Assembly (NCBI RefSeq): GCF_000337615.1
Contig: NZ_AOII01000095.1
Span: 1 to 56,049, forward strand
Direction of reading: 5' to 3'
From: Natrinema pallidum DSM 3751
GTDB lineage: Archaea; Halobacteriota; Halobacteria; Halobacteriales; Natrialbaceae
Length of the DNA: 56,049 nt
Part shown: piece after piece, positions 47,872-56,049 of the stretch
Layout of the letters: each line of letters starts with the position of its first letter
Position numbering within the stretch: position 1 is the first letter of the stretch
Notes under the pieces: model-generated
What the model was told of the DNA's origin: nothing
The model's input: only the letters and a program-made list of their open reading frames with translations
Database searches by the model: none
Position numbers and translations under genes: made by a program

Positions 47872-50800
47872 CGTCGGTACCCTCCTCATTGGACTGGACA
47901 GCGTCGTCTCCACCGTCAGCGAGGGCGGACGTCTCTACCGTACCGTTCCGCCGTGCGTTCGCGACGACCGCTTCAATGAGCTCGTCCTCGGTGAACCCAT
48001 CATCGAGAATGCGAGCCGCCTCGTCCTCGCAGAGGTCGTAGCGGTTGGTAAGCGCGTTCAGCCGCGCCTCGTTCTCCACGAATTCCTCGAAGTCGACGAG
48101 ATCCTCGGGTTCGGCACTTATCGTCTGCTGGATGAACTCGCGATCGTCGGGTTCGTAGTCAATGACGCGCTTCTCGAACTCGTCAGCGACGACGTGCAGC
48201 GGGTACGTCCCGTGTTCTTCGACGCGGACGAGCGCCTGACTGTATCCGAGGTCCTCCTTGCCTGCGTCGGCCCCACGGACGTACTGGCGCTGCTCACGCG
48301 TGAGCCCGATCTTGTCGGCCGTCTCGTCATCCAAGTCGGGCAGTTTGTGGAAGACTTTGATGGGGCACATACCGAGAATCTTCTCGGCCTGGTCGGTCTC
48401 GTAGAACTCCTGGGCAGTCTGGGACAGCAGTACCATCCGCAGGCCGGCGTGGCGCTGGTGGCGGAACGCCGTTTCGAGGAAATCGAGATTCGCCTGATCC
48501 TCGAACAGGTAGTGGGCCTCGTCGATGGCGAGTTCGACGTTTCGATCGGTCTTTTTCGCCTGCTGGTAGACCGTCGACAAGAGCAGCTGCATCAGGAACG
48601 TCTGGCGGTCGATTCCCGACGCACTCCCCTCGATCTGCCCGAGATCGATGTAAACGACCTTGTTGTCGCCTTCGAGGATGTCGATCTCCGACCGCTCAGA
48701 GAGGTTGGCGTACGCACCACCGTCACGGAACGGCTGGAATGCGATTGCGAGTTCGTCGGCATACTTGGCGGCGCGTTCGCGAGCAGATTCGGACGCTGCG
48801 ATGTTGTGCTCGTCGGGATGGTCGGCAATATCCGCGAGGATACGATGGACGTCCGTCATCGTCGGCGAGTTCTCCGGGGTGTGAGTGCTGACGTCGTCCT
48901 CGACGACACCGGCCTGTCGGTACGCCTCGTCGATGACGTACGAGAGAACGCCCGTTTCGGTTCCGAGGTTGATATCGCGAGCGGTCAGGAAGTTCTCGAG
49001 GATGGCGTAGACCTCGTCTTTCTTCGCGGACAACGGTGAGATACCGTCCTCGGATTCGAGCACCTCCTGGGGCGTCTCACGGATTTCCAGGGGATTCAGC
49101 TGTGTGTCGCCCCCGACAGAGATCGTCTTCGCGTTCAGCGCGTCGGCGATGCCTTTGAACCCACCAACCGGGTCGATCATCACGAGCATCGTCTCCTGCT
49201 GGCGCTTCATCATCCGCAGGTGGCGCATGATATCCCCGAACGTCTTCCCCGCACCGGGCATTCCGACGACGAGTTCGCTATGGCCGGTTTCGAGCTCCCA
49301 GGGATTGATCTGGACGGGTGACCCGTTGTGGCCGTGGTAGCCGTACTCGACGCCCTCGTCCATCATCATGTAGTTCGATGAGAAGGGGAACATCGCGCCG
49401 ACCGCCTGATTCGTGAGTGTCGACATCCGATCACGACCAAGCTCATTCCGACCGAGGGGTGAGACAGTCGCAAGGCCCTTCTCTTGCCAGCGGTTCGCCA
49501 CCTTGAGCGTACAGTTCGCTGGCGCGTCCTTGACAATCGAGCGCAGGCGCGTCGACTGGTTGTCTAGTTCCTGCTTGCTCTCGGCGGAGAGTCGGATGAA
49601 GACGCCACCACGGTAGAACGACGCTTTGTTCGCCCGGACGAGTGACCGCATGAACTTCCCCCGGTCGATGTCGTCCTGGAGGTCTTCGGCTTTGAGGCTA
49701 TTCGAGTCGTGCTGGTTGACCTTCAGATCCGAAATCCAGTCGGCCATCATGTCCTCGGCCGACTGATTGTCGAACGGATCGAGATGGATGCTGATGTCCG
49801 TCTGCAGTTCTGTCTCCAGCAGCAATCGCTCAAGCATCCCGTCGGCAGGTTCCTCCGGGAACTGCTCAATCCAGAACGTCCGAATGTACGTTTCGTCGTT
49901 GATGACGGCGTAGGTCGTCTCCCAGTCGACTGTCGACGGCGCAATGACCGACTGGTGGATCGTCGACGTGTCGTCAAGTCGGTTCTCGTAGGTGATATCC
50001 GTCTCGTCGTCCGTTTCTGACGCCTTGCTGCCCTCGTCGTCAAGGTCATCGACGGAGACGTCCCACTCGTCGCTCTCTTGGTCGTGACCGTTGGTCGAAG
50101 CGCCACGCCTGCTGTACTGGTCGTCGTCCATCGCGTCGACGACGTCGTCTGGGTCAGGGGTCGACGGCACGTCGTCGCTGATGCCGTGTGCAACGACCGG
50201 GAACGTGCCGATCGCGTCAGTGATGTCGCCGTACTCCTCAGTACGTCCCGTCCAGTATTCTTTGGTCACACGAGTGAGGTCGTAGGCGTCGACGGGACTG
50301 ACCGAGCAGCGGTAGAGCGAGGACCCACCGCGGCGGATCTGTCCGAGTCGGGACTTCAACTTATCTTCTTTGAGGCGGTCGCGTTCGGCCTCGGAGAGAC
50401 CATCAGACTGAAACCGGCCAAACACGCGCCCCAGGACAGGTATGTCGGCGAGGTAGGCGAGTACGCTGTCACCGGTTTCGTCGAGCTGTTCGACGTCGGC
50501 GTCGCGAACGGCGGTGATGATGTAGTATTCGCGGATGGTCGTGCTTTCGGAGTCGATATCGCCGTTCTGATCGGTGTTGGTGGTGATGTACTCTTCGAGC
50601 AGCCGTTTGAGGACGGGCCGTGAGCGGACATCGGCGTCACCGAGGCGGCGCTGGTGGCCGCGGACGACGTCGTCCTGGTCGACTTCCCGGCTAGTGAGAT
50701 AGAACTTCACGGGGAAGTCGATGGTCGCATTGACGAACTCGGAGAGCGATTGGACGGCTTTCGCCCACGCTTCGTCGTCTTCGAGCGCCATATTCGCCGG

Positions 50801-51211
50801 CTCGACTTTCATTGCGCCGACGAGCGCGCCGTCTGACCGCTCGATGGCGTGCGGGAAGACCTGCCCTACGCGGGTCAAGTAGCGGACCTCGCTGTTATTC
50901 TCACCGTGTGTGTACTCCTTGTTCTTGACCGCCCAGCCGAGCCGGGCGGCCAGCCACTCGGTTAGCCACAGGTAGGAGGGCTTCACCTTGTGGAGTAATC
51001 CCAGAAGGAGTCCGAGCATGATGCCGAACCCGAGGATTGGGATCGTGAAGGTAGCCGGGACGAGTGCTGCGCCGATGAGCGTGACAAACGCCACGCCGAC
51101 GAACAGCATGATTTCGCCGATGGTGTACCCCTGGAAGAACGCGGTCGTCCCGCCGAGTGATTGATGAATTCGTCGTGCACTATACTCGTGATCGTCAGTG
51201 TTCGTACTCAT
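47864..51211 (-). CDS. virB4: VirB4-like conjugation ATPase with N-terminal membrane segment
   Basis: A 1115-residue ATPase. Residues 25-80 hold two transmembrane helices (IGEIMLFVGVAFVTLIGAAL, IPILGFGIMLGLLLGLL), like a fused VirB3/PrgI-type anchor. The VirB4 body follows. Walker A is SELVVGMPGAGKTFGDIMRH near residue 645; Walker B is VELAIDEAHYLFEDQANLDF near residue 895, followed by GLRMVLLSQTAQEF. VirB4 powers pilus assembly and DNA transfer. It overlaps the next gene by 8 nt. Best-supported gene of the conjugation operon. Confidence 0.93.
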   Translation of the reverse strand: MSTNTDDHEYSARRIHQSLGGTTAFFQGYTIGEIMLFVGVAFVTLIGAALVPATFTIPILGFGIMLGLLLGLLHKVKPSYLWLTEWLAARLGWAVKNKEYTHGENNSEVRYLTRVGQVFPHAIERSDGALVGAMKVEPANMALEDDEAWAKAVQSLSEFVNATIDFPVKFYLTSREVDQDDVVRGHQRRLGDADVRSRPVLKRLLEEYITTNTDQNGDIDSESTTIREYYIITAVRDADVEQLDETGDSVLAYLADIPVLGRVFGRFQSDGLSEAERDRLKEDKLKSRLGQIRRGGSSLYRCSVSPVDAYDLTRVTKEYWTGRTEEYGDITDAIGTFPVVAHGISDDVPSTPDPDDVVDAMDDDQYSRRGASTNGHDQESDEWDVSVDDLDDEGSKASETDDETDITYENRLDDTSTIHQSVIAPSTVDWETTYAVINDETYIRTFWIEQFPEEPADGMLERLLLETELQTDISIHLDPFDNQSAEDMMADWISDLKVNQHDSNSLKAEDLQDDIDRGKFMRSLVRANKASFYRGGVFIRLSAESKQELDNQSTRLRSIVKDAPANCTLKVANRWQEKGLATVSPLGRNELGRDRMSTLTNQAVGAMFPFSSNYMMMDEGVEYGYHGHNGSPVQINPWELETGHSELVVGMPGAGKTFGDIMRHLRMMKRQQETMLVMIDPVGGFKGIADALNAKTISVGGDTQLNPLEIRETPQEVLESEDGISPLSAKKDEVYAILENFLTARDINLGTETGVLSYVIDEAYRQAGVVEDDVSTHTPENSPTMTDVHRILADIADHPDEHNIAASESARERAAKYADELAIAFQPFRDGGAYANLSERSEIDILEGDNKVVYIDLGQIEGSASGIDRQTFLMQLLLSTVYQQAKKTDRNVELAIDEAHYLFEDQANLDFLETAFRHQRHAGLRMVLLSQTAQEFYETDQAEKILGMCPIKVFHKLPDLDDETADKIGLTREQRQYVRGADAGKEDLGYSQALVRVEEHGTYPLHVVADEFEKRVIDYEPDDREFIQQTISAEPEDLVDFEEFVENEARLNALTNRYDLCEDEAARILDDGFTEDELIEAVVANARRNGTVETSALADGGDDAVQSNEEGTDDV

Positions 51212-51217
51212 GAATCG

Positions 51218-52420
51218 TCACCACCGCGAAACCTTGTTTTTCGTATTCCTGAACGCCTGCTTCGACCGGGCCTTCGCCGCCTGTGTGGCCTGATTCACGT
51301 CTTCTTTCGTCTTATCGCGCATCCGCCCCGTCCTCGATTTCCGGAGGTTGTTGTAGCGGCCTGCGTGGTCTTTCGTTGACTGCGCAGACGAGCCGAGTTT
51401 GTAGGCTTTTGAGTCACCGCTCCCGAGCTGGGTCTGCCCGCTCTTTGTCACCGGCCCGCGCCCGTTCTGAGCGTACCCTCGATGGACGTTGCGGGCACCG
51501 CGAACCGATTTTCCGGTGCCTTTCTTCGCGGCATTCTTTGCTTTTGGCGCACCTTTCGCGGTTGCTCCCGCACCGGAGTGGGCAATACGCTGGAGCGTCG
51601 GCGCACTCCAATAGACCGTTAGAATACTCGCAATGCAGGCTGCTGGAATGAGCGAAAGACCGAGAAGCAACGCAAATAACGCACTTAATCCACTGGCTGG
51701 GTCAGTCTGCCACCCGAGTCGGAACAGTACCGCGGCCGGAATCCCTGCGATAATGAGGCCCGGATAGATACTTGCTCCTCGGCGTGCGATATTCGACATG
51801 GAATTAACCGGCCATACGTCTACCGCCCACAGAACGCCGAGTAACGGCATCAGTGGCGTCAGTACGATCACACCGAGCCATCGAAGACCATAGACGAATG
51901 CGGCCAAGAGAAGGAGAATATTCTCTACAAAGACCATCACTAACACGGCAATCAGGCCTCCGAGTCCTGCTTTCGCCATCCCTCCAAACCCAGATGACAT
52001 CTGCTCAATGGGTGCGAGTGTCATTCCAATCGAGTTCACGAACTGGAGTGGAATCGAGATGAGCGGGAACCAGACGAACGATCCCATGAACACGATGCCA
52101 ATCCGGCGAAGGAGTCGCTTGCGGCGGTACTCGCTAATAGAGCCCGCTCGGAGTCCGATAAAGGCGAGAGCGACGACTAACAGCATAATCGTCAGTGGCA
52201 GGATATACGGGAGATAGAAATCCTGGTATATTGACTGCCACGGGTCATTCGATGGTGCGCCGACGACGATGTACCGGGAATTGGATTCTGGCGCAGGAAC
52301 ACCGACGATCGGCTGTAAGAGCGCTTGAAAGACGTCTTGTGCAAGTCCAAGCAGCCCGTCCTTTATCCGAGTAAGGACATCAATGATGGCATTCTTCACC
52401 TCTTCTTCGAGCCATCCCAT
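51218..52420 (-). CDS. VirB6/TrbL-like polytopic membrane protein
   Basis: A 400-residue protein with about six transmembrane helices between residues 70 and 290 (YLPYILPLTIMLLVVALAFI; IAVLVMVFVENILLLLAAFV; YGLRWLGVIVLTPLMPLLGV; ALFALLLGLSLIPAACIASI). A basic soluble tail of 100 residues is rich in Lys, Arg and Gly. An N-terminal amphipathic helix (MGWLEEEVKNAIIDVLTRIK) precedes the first helix. The topology fits VirB6/TrbL channel components. Start ATG 52420 leaves a one-base gap to the upstream stop. Six bases separate it from virB4. Confidence 0.8.
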   Translation of the reverse strand: MGWLEEEVKNAIIDVLTRIKDGLLGLAQDVFQALLQPIVGVPAPESNSRYIVVGAPSNDPWQSIYQDFYLPYILPLTIMLLVVALAFIGLRAGSISEYRRKRLLRRIGIVFMGSFVWFPLISIPLQFVNSIGMTLAPIEQMSSGFGGMAKAGLGGLIAVLVMVFVENILLLLAAFVYGLRWLGVIVLTPLMPLLGVLWAVDVWPVNSMSNIARRGASIYPGLIIAGIPAAVLFRLGWQTDPASGLSALFALLLGLSLIPAACIASILTVYWSAPTLQRIAHSGAGATAKGAPKAKNAAKKGTGKSVRGARNVHRGYAQNGRGPVTKSGQTQLGSGDSKAYKLGSSAQSTKDHAGRYNNLRKSRTGRMRDKTKEDVNQATQAAKARSKQAFRNTKNKVSRW

Positions 52421-52421
52421 A

Positions 52422-53324
52422 TCAGGTATCACTCCCGTTCGATGTTGTCGAGGTTTGGTCAGTTGTCTCGCTACCGACAATCGTGAGTTCACAGGCTCCT
52501 TCTTCCCCACCGTACTCAATCGTCTGCGAATACGATGGGTTAGATCCCGGTTCGACAATGGCGGTCAGGTGCAGCGTTTTTGTGTCGATGTTTTCGCACT
52601 CGACGGCAGACGCACCGACGAGACCGCCACTGGTTTCGTAGACTGGCGGGATCGCGTAGACCGCCGTTGTTTCACCTGGTGGGAGCGACTTCGTATGTTC
52701 GAATGTCTGTTCGTCTTCATCGGTGCGAAGGACGAACGGTGCATTCCGCCAGCGAGTTCGAGCGAGCATTGCTGGTCCACTCCCCGTGTTTTTCAGGAGA
52801 AATGCGGCGTGGGTCTCCCAATTATTTGCTGACTTGTCCCACTCCATGTCAGGATGATTTTTCGCCCACTGGAACTCGGTAAGCGTCACCTCTGGTTCGA
52901 GGTCGAGCGTTATCTCGCCGAGCGTTTCATCATTCTTGACGGCAACGAGCCGGTGCGTTCCCGGTGTGTAGCCGTCGGTGCTCTGTCCGACGAGATCAAA
53001 CGAAGTTTCCCTTCCGCCCGGTGCGACCTTCGCCTTCTCTGAGAGATTCCCGTCTGGACCAAAGCGACGCACCCAATCAGCGGACGTATCATTAGCGAGT
53101 GTAACGACGAGTTGACTGCCGGCGACTCTAACCCCCGCAAACACGCCTGACTGTGATGCAGGTGACTCAGTCATCGGATTGGTATTGTTTGCGGGTGTGT
53201 CGCTGCCAGTACCGGGGTTGTCTGTGCATCCAGCGAGCGCGACAAGGGCACCGCTGAGTCCACTGAGGACTGTTCGGCGGTCGATACACCTGCTGTGACT
53301 GGGTGAGTTGGTGTTGTCGTTCAT
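52422..53324 (-). CDS. Tat-secreted lipoprotein of the conjugation operon
   Basis: A 300-residue protein. The signal is a Tat type (DRRTVLSGLSGALVALAGC) ending in a lipobox cysteine near residue 33, so the protein is folded before export and anchored outside the membrane. The exported body has two beta-rich domains (FAGVRVAGSQLVVTLANDTS, THAAFLLKNTGSGPAMLART) of Ig-like appearance. The 4-nt ATGA overlap with the upstream gene shows coupling. A surface role in mating contact is plausible. Confidence 0.85.
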   Translation of the reverse strand: MNDNTNSPSHSRCIDRRTVLSGLSGALVALAGCTDNPGTGSDTPANNTNPMTESPASQSGVFAGVRVAGSQLVVTLANDTSADWVRRFGPDGNLSEKAKVAPGGRETSFDLVGQSTDGYTPGTHRLVAVKNDETLGEITLDLEPEVTLTEFQWAKNHPDMEWDKSANNWETHAAFLLKNTGSGPAMLARTRWRNAPFVLRTDEDEQTFEHTKSLPPGETTAVYAIPPVYETSGGLVGASAVECENIDTKTLHLTAIVEPGSNPSYSQTIEYGGEEGACELTIVGSETTDQTSTTSNGSDT

Positions 53325-55081
53325 GTTCGGTTTGAGATTCCAAGCAGCGCGCCATCGGACATGTAGTCGAAGCCGAAGACCAGGACAGCGACGGGGATAA
53401 ACCAGAGAATCGTCACGACGGCGAGCTGGATGAGCGTCTGGAAATCGGGGAAGTTCGCGGGGGTTTTCGTGATGTCTTCCGACGCCGCGTAGGGCTGGTC
53501 AGTGCGCCACCATGCGGCCGACTGGTACTGGCCGTGAACGAGCAGGGATGGCTTCGAGATGGTAACGACGGCCATTCCGCTACTGTTGAGTGTCGCGGTC
53601 TGATTCCGGATTGTCACGCGGCCAGTCGTGACAGCGTCATCGCTCGCGTTCTCGGTGACCATCGCCCGGACGACCGCGTGGGTAGCGTTGGCTTCGGTGA
53701 CGGTCAAGTCGAGATTCGTTTCGCGGACGGTCTGTTGCTCCGAGAGGGAGACTGTTCGTGATTGCCCGCGGACGATGCCTTGCACTGTGACCTTGCGGAA
53801 GGCGCTCTCGTCGAGGGTTGTGGAACTCACAGCTATCGAATCTGCATTCACGTACGGGTCAGCAGACTCGAGATCGATGTTCACCGGCAGCGACGGCCCT
53901 GTCAGCTCTGTTCCCCACGTTTCTTCGATGGCCAATGGTCGCTTCCCGTCGTCGGTCGGTTCAGTCGGTACGTACGGCGCTTGCTGACTCGGGAATGCAT
54001 GAACTTGGACGGGACGCACCGACGACTCAGCACGCGACGTGTTGGTCGCAGTGGTCGTGACCATCGTCTGCCAGCCGGATCGGCCGGCCGTGTAGAACCA
54101 CCAGTTGCTCCGGGCTCGAACGTCGCCGTCGACGGTAATCGTCGACCACTCAGTGCTTGGATGGATGACTGCGCCGACCCGGTTCTTGTGTGTCTCGAAC
54201 TGGACGCGGTTCCCAGAAATGCCGGAGAGTCGATTGACAACGACCTTCTGTGACGTCGACACCGTTTTCGACGCTTCGAGGGTTTCGACGTCGCGAGTCC
54301 AGTCGCCGTCACAACCGGATATCGAGGAGTTCCAGTCTGGGCAATCCAGCGTGACATGACGAAGCGTTACCGTGATATTGGCCTCGACGGTCAGCTGTGG
54401 CGAACCCGAGAGGCCGGTATACTGGAGCGTTGCCTGATGGCCGTTCCCAGTGTCGATGGTTCGTCCATCAGCGGAGAGCTCAACAGACTCGATACTCGTT
54501 TGGTCGATCGACCAGCGTTCACGCTGTGACCCGTTCTGATCACCCTGGGGAACGGCAACGCGATAGTCACTGAGTGCGCGAACCTGGCCGTCTGGGGCAA
54601 CGTATTGCGTCGTCTCGTTCCCTTGGTGGAGGATCGTCGACGGTTGAGTGGCGAAGATGCTGACATACGCATCCTTAATGTACACACCATCTTCGAGGGA
54701 TGCACTTTCAGGATGGATAGACGAATCTCGGCCACCAGGACTAAAATCACCGAAATCTCCATTGTTCCAGTCCTCAGCAGCCTGTGGTGGCTGATCGAAT
54801 GGGATGTCCGTCGACCGAGCAAGTCGGTGTGCGAACTCGGCGCGCGATGAAACATTTGCATCGTCGAAATCGTCTGCTGAGAGGTTGCCGTTGTCGGCAT
54901 CCTCGGACCAGAGCCGCTGAAACGTACTGTTATTCACGCCGTAGTCCGGTCCATCGTCAGGAACAGCGGACCCGGAATCGGGTGTTGTGGCGGGAGCCAT
55001 GCCTCCCGCAACGACAACTACAGCGCTGCTGCTCACGAGAAAGAGGGCAAGCACGGCAGCCTTCGTGCGGAGGGAGTACAT
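53321..55081 (-). CDS. Large secreted, C-terminally anchored surface protein
   Basis: A 586-residue protein. It has a Sec signal (AAVLALFLVSSSAVVVVAGG) and a long Ser/Thr/Asp-rich ectodomain with many N-x-S/T sites. A C-terminal transmembrane helix (LIQLAVVTILWFIPVAVLVF) and a short cytoplasmic tail follow. Three cysteines lie in a CPDW ... SGCDGDW region. The ectodomain looks beta-rich, like an adhesin or S-layer contact protein. Its place between the pilin and the lipoprotein suggests a mating-pair role. Confidence 0.75.
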   Translation of the reverse strand: MYSLRTKAAVLALFLVSSSAVVVVAGGMAPATTPDSGSAVPDDGPDYGVNNSTFQRLWSEDADNGNLSADDFDDANVSSRAEFAHRLARSTDIPFDQPPQAAEDWNNGDFGDFSPGGRDSSIHPESASLEDGVYIKDAYVSIFATQPSTILHQGNETTQYVAPDGQVRALSDYRVAVPQGDQNGSQRERWSIDQTSIESVELSADGRTIDTGNGHQATLQYTGLSGSPQLTVEANITVTLRHVTLDCPDWNSSISGCDGDWTRDVETLEASKTVSTSQKVVVNRLSGISGNRVQFETHKNRVGAVIHPSTEWSTITVDGDVRARSNWWFYTAGRSGWQTMVTTTATNTSRAESSVRPVQVHAFPSQQAPYVPTEPTDDGKRPLAIEETWGTELTGPSLPVNIDLESADPYVNADSIAVSSTTLDESAFRKVTVQGIVRGQSRTVSLSEQQTVRETNLDLTVTEANATHAVVRAMVTENASDDAVTTGRVTIRNQTATLNSSGMAVVTISKPSLLVHGQYQSAAWWRTDQPYAASEDITKTPANFPDFQTLIQLAVVTILWFIPVAVLVFGFDYMSDGALLGISNRT

Positions 55082-55133
55082 GATGTACGGGGCAAGGGAC
55101 GCGGGGATAGTTCGCTGTCGATCTCAGATGGGC

Positions 55134-55619
55134 CTAAAATGGTTTGACGCAGTCTGAGAAGCCGAATCCCATCTGGCTACCGACCTTGTCGATGAGTTCT
55201 GGCGAGACGAGTGCGAGGGTGACGATGCCGAAGCCGATGCCGGACATGACGAGCTTTTCCTTGGCATCGTTTTTCTTCTCGGGGTTACCGCCGGCCCGCA
55301 TGTACGAAAGGCCAGCCTTCCCGGTGTAGAAACCGGTTGCGGGAAGGCCGAGACCAGCGACCGCGCCGAACACGAGGTCAATCCCTGTCGCGACGCCAGT
55401 GTTACAGTACACGTCGCCGACCTGACTCTGTGCGGCAGCCGGGCCAACAGCGACGACGAGGAACGCGAGCCCCATCGTGAGGGAGACAAACCGCGGGGGC
55501 GCTCGGGCGAGGACTGTTTTGAGACGGTGGCTGATCGTCGACTCGGCGGTCTGGTCGTCAGTAGGGGCTGTTTCAGTTGACGGTGCATCGCTCGCGGGGT
55601 CAGAGGGTGCTTGACTCAT
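55134..55619 (-). CDS. VirB2/TrbC-like pilin
   Basis: A 161-residue protein. A long N-terminal segment leads to a hydrophobic signal (FVSLTMGLAFLVVAVGPAAA, residues 44-63). Two further hydrophobic helices (GIDLVFGAVAGLGLPATGFY; LVMSGIGFGIVTLALVSPEL) flank a short basic loop (GGNPEKKNDAKEK). This hydrophobic-basic-hydrophobic layout is that of VirB2/TrbC pilins. Two cysteines (VYCNTG near the first helix, FSDCVKPF at the end) could form a disulfide. Pilin role is inferred from topology and operon position. Confidence 0.7.
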   Translation of the reverse strand: MSQAPSDPASDAPSTETAPTDDQTAESTISHRLKTVLARAPPRFVSLTMGLAFLVVAVGPAAAQSQVGDVYCNTGVATGIDLVFGAVAGLGLPATGFYTGKAGLSYMRAGGNPEKKNDAKEKLVMSGIGFGIVTLALVSPELIDKVGSQMGFGFSDCVKPF

Positions 55620-55636
55620 AGACGTTTTCTGGGGAG

Positions 55637-55906
55637 CTAGTCGGTGGAAGGGTCTGCTTCGAGCAGGGCGTTCATATCCTCCATGCTGGAGGTCTGTTCG
55701 AGGAGGTCATCGAGGTCTCGGTCAGTATCGGTGAGCGCCTCCTCGGTGAGCGTCGAGAGTTCGTCGCGGTCGATATCTCGGTAAGCCATCTGCTCGGCCA
55801 ATGCCTCACGGAAGAGCCCGGATGCGTTGATGCCGGTCGCCCAGCTGAGGAATAACGCATCGGCGGGCATGATCGACACAGTCGTGTTGATGGTGTTCCG
55901 TGACAT
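55637..55906 (-). CDS. Ribbon-helix-helix regulator at the head of the conjugation operon
   Basis: An 89-residue protein. The N-terminal 45 residues read as RHH: strand NTTVSIM, helix PADALFLSWA, turn TGI, helix NASGLFREALAEQM. An acidic helical tail follows. First gene of the minus-strand operon, so it may repress it or take part in the relaxosome; neither is proven. A TATA-rich stretch on the minus strand near 56030-56041 may be its promoter. Confidence 0.7.
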   Translation of the reverse strand: MSRNTINTTVSIMPADALFLSWATGINASGLFREALAEQMAYRDIDRDELSTLTEEALTDTDRDLDDLLEQTSSMEDMNALLEADPSTD

Positions 55907-56049
55907 TCGTCAGTTGGTTATGTGCGATTGACCGATAATCTGTGATGTTGCTTGCCCTCGTAGCATGTGTTTACCCCCATAGAGTTCCTGGCTGAGCCAC
56001 TGAGACGGCTGAAAACAGCACCCTCTATTTGATTTATATATCTCTCAGT

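Noticed and set aside
55912-55920. Half-site AGTTGGTTA before the conjugation operon
   Set aside because: It matches one arm of the boundary repeat, but no second arm lies at the proper distance. An 8-bp match is expected by chance about once or twice in a window this size.
1-56049. CRISPR arrays, tRNA or rRNA genes, a relaxase or an integrase
   Set aside because: I looked for regularly spaced repeats, for cloverleaf-like segments, and for relaxase (HUH, HxHxH) or tyrosine/serine recombinase motifs, and saw none that I could support.

Overview
This window is a stretch of a haloarchaeal extrachromosomal element (conjugative plasmid or integrative conjugative element). The proteins are strongly acidic. 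There is a plasmid TFB-type initiation factor, an Orc1/Cdc6 initiator with ORB-like repeats, TATA boxes placed for leaderless transcripts, and many small families that I know only from haloarchaeal plasmids. I see no rRNA, tRNA, CRISPR array or housekeeping locus. Assignments rest on reading the translations and on memory of families; no database search was run.

Layout. 0-8 kb: mixed cargo, namely a broken unknown gene, a TRAM protein, an HTH regulator, a visibly AT-richer island (HTH/HEPN-like protein, small membrane protein, DUF2971 protein), an Mre11-like phosphoesterase, an ADP-ribosylglycohydrolase and a YdjM/DUF457 membrane protein. 7.9-17.8 kb: a long minus-strand series of small genes, including a SWIM protein, an ArdC-like antirestriction zincin, a TGT/DpdA-like protein (DUF6610-type), a Mom-like GNAT protein, two DUF6166 proteins and several zinc-ribbon proteins. 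Most units start behind the same element: a T-rich box followed by a short GC stem-loop. 18-26.6 kb: plus-strand genes, namely a SWIM/pRiA4b-like/C2H2 operon, a CcbP-like protein, a 230-bp MITE and an XPB helicase-Bax1 nuclease pair. 26.6-30.2 kb: a replicator cassette (orc gene, inverted ORB-like repeats around an AT-rich core, two small genes) bounded by two direct copies of a repeat of about 75 bp. 30.2-34.4 kb: unknowns, TFB and an RPA-like OB-fold protein. 34.4-35.0 kb: a GC-rich, hairpin-dense stretch that may be a structured RNA. 35-41.8 kb: three toxin-antitoxin-like pairs (HEPN/MNT with an interrupted HEPN gene, PemK/MazF with a winged helix, TumE-like with an HTH) and an MBL-fold hydrolase. 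42.0-43.6 kb: a PrimPol-type primase with iteron-like repeats. 43.7-55.9 kb: a minus-strand conjugation operon encoding an RHH protein, VirB2-like pilin, surface protein, Tat lipoprotein, VirB6-like channel, VirB4 ATPase, an accessory protein and a VirD4-like ATPase.

Two repeat families span the window and are its most distinctive feature. The first is at least 15 copies of the T-box plus stem-loop upstream of minus-strand genes. The stem sequence changes from copy to copy while self-complementarity is kept. The second is eight copies of a 10-bp inverted repeat (TTAACCAACA / TGTTGGTTAA) with a 20-23 bp spacer, placed at gene-cassette boundaries whatever the direction of the neighbouring genes. 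Same-strand antirestriction and DNA-modification genes, hairpin promoters and a conjugation apparatus together suggest an archaeal counterpart of a conjugative plasmid leading region. This is a hypothesis.
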